Assembly (NCBI GenBank): GCA_016713875.1
Contig: JADJOI010000003.1
Location: 2,666,001-2,730,000 of the forward strand
From: Flavobacteriales bacterium
GTDB taxonomy: Bacteria; Bacteroidota; Bacteroidia; Flavobacteriales_F; PHOS-HE28
Reading direction: 5' to 3'
DNA: 64,000 bases
The translations under genes and the position numbers were made by a program. Positions 45,628 through 52,049 of this stretch are shown piece after piece (the first letter of the stretch is position 1; the number at the start of each line of letters is the position of its first letter). The notes beneath the pieces were generated by a model. That model saw nothing but the letters and a program-made list of their open reading frames with translations. It was not told the origin of the DNA and searched no databases.

Positions 45628-45830
45628 AGCACCTTCCACTTCCCGGAGATCATGCTCAACATCATCACCAGTAGCTTGAGCGATTCACTGGTCCGCCGTA
45701 CGGCGGATGCCCGGAGTACAAGGTGGTGATCCCGCTGAGGCGGAACAGGCTGTGCAGGATCAGGAAGGCGCGGAAGACGCATCTCCGGAATGCAGATGAG
45801 GAGCCCGGAGGGCGGGTCGCGAAAGCGTAG
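45628..45830 (+). repeat. fdhA 3'-end repeat, copy 3
   Basis: Matches fdhA from about 42021 to the stop (GCGAAAGCGTAG). It starts only 4 bases after the DUF4143 gene. Two insertions break it: a 16-base perfect palindrome (45692-45707) and a stretch around 45730-45750 containing CCGC TGAG GCGG. Confidence 0.9.
45692..45707. repeat. Palindromic micro-element in tail copy 3
   Basis: TCCGCCGTACGGCGGA, a perfect 16-base palindrome, replaces CGATG of the fdhA tail and destroys the frame. Confidence 0.85.
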
Positions 45831-45950
45831 TCCGTTGTTGGGATCGAGGTGAACAGAAGGCGACATCGCATCGGTGTGCGCGGTCGCCGAAGTGTTCAGT
45901 GCTTATGTTGAGCATCGCGGCTTGACGGCATTTCCGTCGGGCTGGGCCGT

Positions 45951-46784
45951 ATGAAGAATAGGACCATCACCGTGAAGGGCACCGAGGTAACGGTGACCAC
46001 CCGCCACGAGCAGGATTACATCTCCCTCACCGATATGGTGAAGAACTTCGAGGGAGCCGGTGCGCTCATCGAGCAATGGCTGAAGAACAAGGACACGGTG
46101 CTTTTCCTCGGGGTGTGGGAGCAGCTCAACAACCCCGGTTTTAATTCCCTCGAATTCGAGGGGATTAGAAACGAGTCCGGCCGCAACAGCTTTTTCTTGA
46201 GCGCCAAGAAATGGGTGGACCGTACGGGGGGCATCGGGCTGGAAGCAAAGGCCGGTCGCTACGGCGGCACCTTCGCCCACAAGGACATCGCCTTCGAATT
46301 CGGGTCCTGGCTCAGTCCAGAGTTCAAGCTGTACCTCATCACAGAGTTCCAGCGCCTGAAGGAAGCGGAGGCCGGTGCGCGATCGCTTGAATGGAACCTG
46401 CAACGCACACTCGCCAAGGTGAATTATCGCATCCACACCGATGCCATCAAGGAGCACCTGCTGCCTCCGGTACTGAGCAAGGAACAGATGACCCGCGTGT
46501 ACAGCAGCGAAGCGGACCTGCTGAACATGGCGCTCTTCGGCATGACCGCCGCCGAGTGGCGCAGCGCCAACCCGAAGCTGCCCGGCAACATGCGCGACCA
46601 CGCCACATTGGAGCAGCTCGTGGTGCTGTCGAACATGGAGAGCATCAATGCGCTGCTCATCCGCCAGGGCCTGCTCGCACATGAGCGCCTCCGCCAACTG
46701 AACGGTGCGGCCATCACGCAAATGAAGTCGCTCATGACCGGGGCTGTCAGGAAGGCATTGGGCGGAAAAGGCAAGCGGACATAG
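45951..46784 (+). CDS. KilA-N domain protein
   Basis: A 277-residue protein with an N-terminal KilA-N DNA-binding domain: YISLTDMVKNFEGAGALIEQWL, NTxxFLGVWEQLNNPGFN-like, and KKWVDRTGGIGLEAKAGRYGGTFAHKDIAFEFGSWL in pieces. The C-terminal half is helical (QRLKEAEAGARS ... LLNMALFGMTAAEWR). KilA-N proteins occur in phages and mobile elements as DNA-binding factors. It is cargo between tail copies 3 and 4, and its TAG stop overlaps the first bases of copy 4. The function in this setting is unknown. Confidence 0.88.
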   Translation: MKNRTITVKGTEVTVTTRHEQDYISLTDMVKNFEGAGALIEQWLKNKDTVLFLGVWEQLNNPGFNSLEFEGIRNESGRNSFFLSAKKWVDRTGGIGLEAKAGRYGGTFAHKDIAFEFGSWLSPEFKLYLITEFQRLKEAEAGARSLEWNLQRTLAKVNYRIHTDAIKEHLLPPVLSKEQMTRVYSSEADLLNMALFGMTAAEWRSANPKLPGNMRDHATLEQLVVLSNMESINALLIRQGLLAHERLRQLNGAAITQMKSLMTGAVRKALGGKGKRT

Positions 46785-46982
46785 GCGCGCATCACCGATG
46801 AGGTGAAGCCGGGGATCCTCAGCAGCACCTTCCACTTTCCGGAGATCATGCTCAACATCATCACCAGCAGCGTGAGCGACTCACTGGCGATGTGCCCCGA
46901 GTACAAGGTGGTGAGCTGTCGCATCCGCAAGGCGAAAAAGGCGCACATGCGGAAGGCGGGGGAGGTGATCGAGAAAGTCTAG
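46783..46982 (+). repeat. fdhA 3'-end repeat, copy 4 (frame intact)
   Basis: Matches fdhA from about 41980 to the stop with no insertion or frameshift. It would encode RITDEVKPGILSSTFHFPE and onward to GEVIEKV before TAG. Nearly all differences from copy 0 in the first 150 bases are at third codon positions, so the sequence evolved as coding DNA until it was cut off from the rest of the gene. Confidence 0.94.
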
Positions 46983-46984
46983 GC

Positions 46985-48859
46985 ATGGCTCTTCGTGGAA
47001 GCATCGCTGCGATACTGAGCATCGGATGGTGCGATGGAGTTGCGCAGTCTGGTATCTGGACTTGGGTCAGTGGTGATACGATACATCAACTCGAACCTGT
47101 GATGGGAACTCCGGGAATCCCGGATAGCTTGAATCGTCCCCTCGGCAGCTACGAAGGCGCGCGCTGGACAGGAAAGGATGGAACGTTCTGGTATTGGGAG
47201 TCGGGGTACATGTCTTCCATAAACGGTACAGGCTGGGGTGCAGAGCTCTGGCGTTACTACCCGGAACTGGAGGAATGGGCCTGGGTGAAAGGTCCAAACG
47301 TTCCCAATTACACGGGCCACTATGGCGTGCAAGGTGTTGAATCCCCGGACAACCTGCCGCCTGCTCGTGGCTTCGGGGCCGCTGCCTGGACGGATACGAC
47401 GGGGAACCTTTGGCTCTTCGGTGGCACGGCGTACATCGACGATTGGGTATACTACGCTGACCTATGGCGCTTCAACCCAATTACGGAGAACTGGACATGG
47501 ATGAATGGCACCCAGCAGTCCGGTCAGGCACCAGCTTATGGTATCCAAGGCATTCCTGCCCCAACCAATCATCCGGGTTCACGAAACGAAATGATAGCTA
47601 CGTGGACGGATCATGAGAACAATCTCTGGTTGTTCGGAGGACAGGCGTTCAACAGCGGGTCAGTAATCGCGGCAGATCTATGGCGGTACTCCATTCAGGA
47701 GAACAAGTGGACATGGATGAAAGGGCCATCTTCATTCGGGTCACTAGGGAACTACGGGGTTCAAGGAGTTGAAGAGCCCTTGAACGAGCCGGGGGCTCGG
47801 TGGGCGGCCACTACTTGGACCGACAAGGCGGGTGACCTTTGGCTGTTCGGCGGAAGACGGACAAACAACTGGTACGACAATTTGAACGATCTATGGCGAT
47901 TTCGGATCTCCACGAACAGCTGGACATGGATGAATGGCGCACCGGGTACTGTGTCGGATACCGGAGCCATGGGTGACTTGTGTGAGGAGGACATTCAGTT
48001 CTCCCCATCGGGTCGCTTCGAATGCTCTGCTCACTGGACGGACAACCATGGTGACTTGTGGCTTTGGGGCGGCAGAACCGGTGCGTTGGTCCAGAGCGAA
48101 TCATTCCTGAACGACCTGTGGAAATATGATGTGGGGTCCAATTCTTGGGCGTTAATCGGTCCAGAGCAACCGGCCGATGCCGTTGGGCACTTCGGAGCTA
48201 AAGGCGTCCCAAACCCGTGCAACAGGCCTTATGGAGCTATGGGTAACATGGGTTGGTACCGAGCAGAGACGAATGCGATCTATCTGTTCGGTGGACAGCA
48301 GTTCAGGCCAGAGCTACCCAGTAGCGCGGCGATAAGGAGCCTCATGTGGCGCATGGAGCTGGACACCAACTGCGTCATTTACGAGTGTCCGTATCTGTGT
48401 GATGGACTTACCGTGAACGTGACCGTCTTCCATGGAAGTTCAAGCCCGACCAATGGCAGCGCGACCGTCAGTGTGGAAGATGGCTACTCGCCGTATGTCG
48501 CGATCCTCGATGGAGAGGAGGTGCAGCAATGGGACACCCTATTGGGCCTTGCCCCAGGTTCGCATGAATTGATCATCACGGATGCGTTCGGGTGCCCAGG
48601 GTCGGCGAGTTTCACGGTGACCGCAGTGATCGATGGCGATGACGACGGCTTCGTTGTTCATCAGGACGGGCCAATGCTGGCCATCGATGTGCTCTACGCT
48701 CCGATGCGTCTGACACTGTTCGATGCGATCGGCCGCTTGGTAATGGACCGTCTATTTGAAGTAGGCAGAACCACGGTGGACATCTCCAGGATCGCACAGG
48801 GAATCTATTGCCTCAGGAAAGACAGGGAGCGTCCGGCTCTGAAGCTCTTTATTCAGTAG
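46985..48859 (+). CDS. Exported Kelch-like repeat protein with sorting-type C-terminus
   Basis: A 624-residue exported protein whose ATG lies 2 bases after tail copy 4. About six Kelch-like blades are visible, each with a pattern like AAAWTDTTGNLWLFGGTAY ... YYADLWRFNPITENWTWM. A Cys-containing region (CVIYECPYLCDG) and an SprB-like repeat (SPYVAILDGEEVQQWDTLLG ... GSHELIITDAFGC) follow. The end (APMRLTLFDAIGRLVMDRLF ... GIYCLRK) looks like a type IX sorting domain. Related proteins are often labelled as surface adhesins, but a role is not established. It is cargo between tail copies 4 and 5. Confidence 0.8.
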   Translation: MALRGSIAAILSIGWCDGVAQSGIWTWVSGDTIHQLEPVMGTPGIPDSLNRPLGSYEGARWTGKDGTFWYWESGYMSSINGTGWGAELWRYYPELEEWAWVKGPNVPNYTGHYGVQGVESPDNLPPARGFGAAAWTDTTGNLWLFGGTAYIDDWVYYADLWRFNPITENWTWMNGTQQSGQAPAYGIQGIPAPTNHPGSRNEMIATWTDHENNLWLFGGQAFNSGSVIAADLWRYSIQENKWTWMKGPSSFGSLGNYGVQGVEEPLNEPGARWAATTWTDKAGDLWLFGGRRTNNWYDNLNDLWRFRISTNSWTWMNGAPGTVSDTGAMGDLCEEDIQFSPSGRFECSAHWTDNHGDLWLWGGRTGALVQSESFLNDLWKYDVGSNSWALIGPEQPADAVGHFGAKGVPNPCNRPYGAMGNMGWYRAETNAIYLFGGQQFRPELPSSAAIRSLMWRMELDTNCVIYECPYLCDGLTVNVTVFHGSSSPTNGSATVSVEDGYSPYVAILDGEEVQQWDTLLGLAPGSHELIITDAFGCPGSASFTVTAVIDGDDDGFVVHQDGPMLAIDVLYAPMRLTLFDAIGRLVMDRLFEVGRTTVDISRIAQGIYCLRKDRERPALKLFIQ

Positions 48860-49028
48860 GCTTCCTCAGCAGCACTTTCCACTTCCTGGAGATGATGCTC
48901 AACCTCATCACCAGCAGCGTAAGCGACTCACTGGCCATGTGCCCCGAGTACAAGGTGGTGAGCTGCAGGATCAGGAAGGCGCGGAAAACGCATCTGCGCA
49001 AGGAAGGCGAGGTGGTGGCGGGGGCTTA
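48859..49028 (+). repeat. fdhA 3'-end repeat, copy 5 (stop codon interrupted by IS630)
   Basis: Matches fdhA from about 42009. The frame is intact: GFLSSTFHFLEMMLNLITSS, SDSLAMCPEYKVVSCRIRKA, GEVVAGA. The first bases overlap the Kelch gene's TAG. The original stop was probably TAG; the IS630 insertion at its TA (49027-49028) turned it into TAC TGA. Confidence 0.93.
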
Positions 49029-50144
49029 CTGAGACGGTGACAAAGAAGCGGTCGATCGGCACGATCTGTGGATCGAGCTTGACATGAAGCGAACAGATGC
49101 GCGAAGCCTCAGCGATGAGGCGCTGAACGAACGATTGCGGCAGGCGGTGCGCTGCCGCTTGCAAGGTTGCGGGCTGAAAGAGTCTTCCGCGCTGTGCAGC
49201 CTTGGGCTGACGGCGGCCAATGATGCTTGGCAACGCTATCAGCGCGGGGGATGGAGAGCCGTTGAGGTATGCCGCAGCGGGCGGCCGCAAGGCAGCGGTC
49301 ATGATCCTGACGCAAGAGCAGCAGAAGCAGACACTTCGGCTGATCGCTGACAAGATGCCCGATCAATTGAAGTTGCCCTATGCGCTGTGGTCACGCAAGG
49401 CCATCGCGCTGTTGATCAAAGAACGCTTCGGCGTAGTGCTGCCCGAACGCACGATGACCGACTACTTGAGCCGTTGGGGCTTCAGCGCACAGAAGCCGAT
49501 GCGCCGCGCAGCAGAACAGCGGCCCGAACTGGTGCGCAAGTGGCGTGAAGAGGTCTATCCGGCGATCAAGCGCAGGGCCGGTGGAGGGCGCGGACATCCA
49601 TTGGGGGGATGAGACCGGCCTGCGCAATGATGATGTGCGTGGACGGAGCTTCGCCAAGCGTGGCAAGACGCCGGTGGTGCGTGTGCTGAACAAGCGCTTC
49701 GGCCGTTCGATCATCTCCACCATCACCAATCGCGGCCAGATGCGGTGGATGGTCTTCAAGGGCGCCCTTGATGCGGAGATCTTCCAGGATTTCCTCGCAC
49801 GTTTGATCAAAGGGGCAAAGCGCAAGGTGTTCCTCATCCTGGACAACCTGCCGGTGCATCATGCCAAAGTCCTGCGCCCATGGCTGGAAAAGCACAAGGA
49901 GCGCATCGAACTGTTCTTCATGCCGGGCTACTCACCCGAACTCAACCCCGTGGAGGTGGCCAATGCCGACCTGAAGAAGAACGTGACCAGCGCTCCGCCG
50001 CCGCGCACCGAGGAGCAACTCGTTGAGAACATCTTGGCCCATTACCGAAGCGTGTCCAAGAAGCCCAAGCACATCAAAAGCTACTTCGGTCACCCCGATG
50101 TTCGATATGCCGCATGAAACCGGATCTTCACCACCGGCTCAGTA
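49027..50144 (+). mobile_element. IS630-family insertion sequence
   Basis: An element of about 1.1 kb bounded by terminal inverted repeats that match 16 of 20: TACTGAGACGGTGACAAAGA on the left (49027-49046) and the reverse complement of 50125-50144 on the right. TA lies at both ends, as expected for IS630/Tc1-type insertion at a TA target. The only gene is a frameshifted transposase. The element sits exactly in the stop codon of fdhA-tail copy 5. Confidence 0.85.
49084..50117 (+). pseudogene. IS630-family transposase, in three frames
   Basis: Three pieces together make a full transposase. Frame 1 from 49084 has the helix-turn-helix region (LRQAVRCRLQGCGLKESSA ... GWRAV). After a shift near 49303 comes LTQEQQKQTLRLIADKMPDQL and MTDYLSRWGFSAQKPMRRA. 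After a second shift near 49580 comes the DDE catalytic part: GADIHWGDETGLR, VFLILDNLPVHHAK and MPGYSPELNPVEVANADLKK. Both shifts are away from A-rich slippery runs, so the gene is probably dead rather than using programmed frameshifting. Confidence 0.82.
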
Positions 50145-50340
50145 GGTCATTAGGGCGTGCCCCCGCCTCAAATGCAGGCGGGGTCGCGTGATCCGCTATA
50201 GCCGGACTTGTCAGGGCCAGCACCCACGGCGCTGCGGTGGCTTCCTTCGGTCGCCTCCTCGTTGCACGTGGCTGCAAGGCCCTTCCGGCGCCGGGCTGCC
50301 GCTGCGCCCGCTCACGCGGAAGCCAGCGAGAACAAAGAGT
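50145..50340. other. Possible structured non-coding element
   Basis: About 190 bases with no good gene. They begin GGGCGTGCCCCCGCC, and CCCCGCCT...AGGCGGGG (about 50160-50183) forms an 8-bp stem, followed by TCCGCTATAGCCGGAC and further GC-rich potential stems (CCACGGCGCTGCGGTGG). The opening GGGCG(T)GCCC ... TCCGCTATA resembles an intergenic repeat I associate with Flavobacteria, but that is recollection only. On the left it joins the fragment of tail copy 5 beyond the insertion sequence. Confidence 0.4.
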
Positions 50341-50359
50341 GCGATCTTTGACCGAGAAC

Positions 50360-50587
50360 ATGGATACAATGAAATCCATTATCCAAAGCCCAATGACCGG
50401 GAATGAGATGCTCCTGCGCTCTGAACCGCGCATGCTGACCGTCCATGGCCTTGAAGTCGAGATCACGTACTGGTTCTACCGCGATACCGACGGCAAGCAG
50501 TACACGGAGACAGAAACGGACGACATGAACTTCACTCAGATCAGGGAGCAGCTCTGGCTGCGGCATGGGGTGCATACCCGAAGCTGA
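50360..50587 (+). CDS. MqsA/YgiT-like N-terminal fragment (truncated antitoxin)
   Basis: A 75-residue protein (or 72 from an inner ATG at 50369) reading MKSIIQSPMTGNEMLLRSEP, VEITYWFYRDTDGKQYTETETD and NFTQIREQLWLRHGV. This matches the N-terminal half of MqsA-like antitoxins/repressors, which normally continue with a helix-turn-helix; here the frame ends at TRS just before that domain. There are no zinc-binding CxxC pairs. It is likely a broken or minimal antitoxin at the left edge of the defence island. Confidence 0.5.
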   Translation: MDTMKSIIQSPMTGNEMLLRSEPRMLTVHGLEVEITYWFYRDTDGKQYTETETDDMNFTQIREQLWLRHGVHTRS

Positions 50588-50627
50588 CAACCATTACATG
50601 GGTTCGAAGTTGAGATGCGAATGTTGG

Positions 50628-51041
50628 TCAGGCATCAAGTGCCTTGATCACTCTACGCAGTGTGCGAGATTGTCCTAGCCGGGAGAGTTCATGCTCCCAG
50701 ATGCGAAGTACACGCCAGCCCTTTGCACGTAGCGCACGGTTCACGCGACGGTCACGGACCTTGTTGGTATCCAGTTTCGTTGCCCAGAACTTTCCATTGC
50801 CTTTCGGTCGCGTGGCGTGCTTCGGGCATCCATGCCAGAAGCAGCCATCCACGAAGACCGCGAGCTTCTGCTTTGGAAAGACGAAATCCGGGCGGCCGGT
50901 GATCGCATAGTGTCGACGCCAACCCGTAATGCCATGCGCTCGGAACAACCTAGCGAGCGCGACTTCCGTGTCCTTGTTGCCTTTGCCCCGGATGCGGGAC
51001 ATCACCTCGGAACGCTTGGCCTTGGTGAAGACGTCGGTCAC
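50628..51041 (-). CDS. vsr: Very short patch repair endonuclease
   Basis: A 137-residue Vsr protein that nicks next to T:G mismatches arising from 5-methylcytosine deamination. Signatures are MSRIRGKGNKDTEVALARLF, the catalytic aspartate in GRPDFVFPKQKLAVFVDGCF, and WHGCPKHATRPKGN. It is the last gene of the Dcm-MORC-Z1-DUF4420-Vsr operon and its ATG abuts the stop of the nuclease gene. It protects against the mutagenic effect of the methylase five genes upstream. Confidence 0.93.
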   Translation of the reverse strand: MTDVFTKAKRSEVMSRIRGKGNKDTEVALARLFRAHGITGWRRHYAITGRPDFVFPKQKLAVFVDGCFWHGCPKHATRPKGNGKFWATKLDTNKVRDRRVNRALRAKGWRVLRIWEHELSRLGQSRTLRRVIKALDA

Positions 51042-52049
51042 CTATTGAAGTAGTGCTTGGGCTTCTGATGGAACGGATAGTGCTTTCCCCGAGAAGCCAC
51101 TGAGATCAATTGTGTAGCTCACTTCATTTACGCCGCTTGGAATTCCGTTCGCGAATGAATCGGCTGTGATCTTGGGAAAATCGTCGGAGACTTCATAGAG
51201 CTTGGCATCCACAATGCGCAGCAACAGTAAGCGGTATTCGCTTTCGTAGATCCTGGAATATCCAGACCTGGCCAGCATACTCTCAAAGCGCATCTGGGAG
51301 TCAGGGTCCGCTCCAAGTGTTGTCAAGCAGGCATTGACCAAGTCCGGCAGATTAAGTGGTGAGCTTCCATCCTCCCGGACTCGAAGGCCAAAGAGCCAGA
51401 GATTGTCTGTGCCAGCCTCAAGCTGATCGATACTATTGATACGGAACAGAGGGCCGCGAACAATAGTGCTACTCTTCACTTCGATCGCGTGCCCAGCCCA
51501 TTCGAAATCACGTCGCGCTCCAATAGGCCCTCGCCATCTCTTCATCGCTGTGCCTATGCCCACGGCCGGGAACATCCAATGGAGCAGGAACCAGAGTTCT
51601 GCGAAAAGGCCAAGCTGTTCCTCCCGACTCATCATACTACGCGGCGCTTGGCTCCAAAATCGCCTCCACTTGCCCAATACCCTGGTCACGGCGGTTGCTG
51701 GGTCCGTCGACTGAAGTGCGGCTGCAAGGTCCATTGCGATCAGGTCGAACAGTGGATGACCAGTCGCATCGAGACACTCGATGATGAGATATGCACTAGT
51801 CTGTGAGCCTTCCGTAAGCTGCTCGGTGCGAACAGATAACCCGCGGCTTTTTGCATCGGTAAGGGTTTCCTCCCCATCGCGCAGTGCGATCAACAGACAC
51901 CGCATTCCGGTTCTGCTGATGCCGCCGATAAGCCTCTCGCTTAGATCAGGCGCAACGGGAAGCACACGCCATTGGTCGCGAACCGACTTTGACGCCTCAA
52001 GCCGCTCCCAGAAACTTGGGGCTAGACCGGCTATTCGGCGGCTCTCCAT
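51042..52049 (-). CDS. PD-(D/E)XK motif protein (DUF4420)
   Basis: A 335-residue putative restriction nuclease. The likely catalytic core is GARRDFEWAGHAIEVKSSTIV (D...ExK) near the middle, followed by FRINSIDQLEAGTDNLWLFGL. The layout matches DUF4420 (PF14390 by my recollection), which is found with Z1 helicases and MORC-type ATPases. Its start overlaps the end of the Z1 gene by 19 bases. It probably supplies DNA cleavage for the system. Confidence 0.82.
   Translation of the reverse strand: MESRRIAGLAPSFWERLEASKSVRDQWRVLPVAPDLSERLIGGISRTGMRCLLIALRDGEETLTDAKSRGLSVRTEQLTEGSQTSAYLIIECLDATGHPLFDLIAMDLAAALQSTDPATAVTRVLGKWRRFWSQAPRSMMSREEQLGLFAELWFLLHWMFPAVGIGTAMKRWRGPIGARRDFEWAGHAIEVKSSTIVRGPLFRINSIDQLEAGTDNLWLFGLRVREDGSSPLNLPDLVNACLTTLGADPDSQMRFESMLARSGYSRIYESEYRLLLLRIVDAKLYEVSDDFPKITADSFANGIPSGVNEVSYTIDLSGFSGKALSVPSEAQALLQ

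Noticed and set aside
41899..49031. Classical integron with attC sites
   Set aside because: Cassette order and one-direction genes suggest it, but there is no integrase gene, the repeats are protein-coding fdhA ends with variable left borders, and the palindromes differ from copy to copy and are absent from copies 4 and 5. The repeats do not have attC layout.
41899..49031. Tandem integrative elements using the fdhA 3' end as attB
   Set aside because: Site-specific integration would give a fixed core and constant left borders, and each unit should carry an integrase. Neither is seen, and the units are only about 0.6-2 kb.
49084..50117. Programmed frameshifting in the IS630 transposase
   Set aside because: Two shifts in the same direction are needed and neither is at an A-rich or other slippery heptamer that I can see, so inactivation is more likely.
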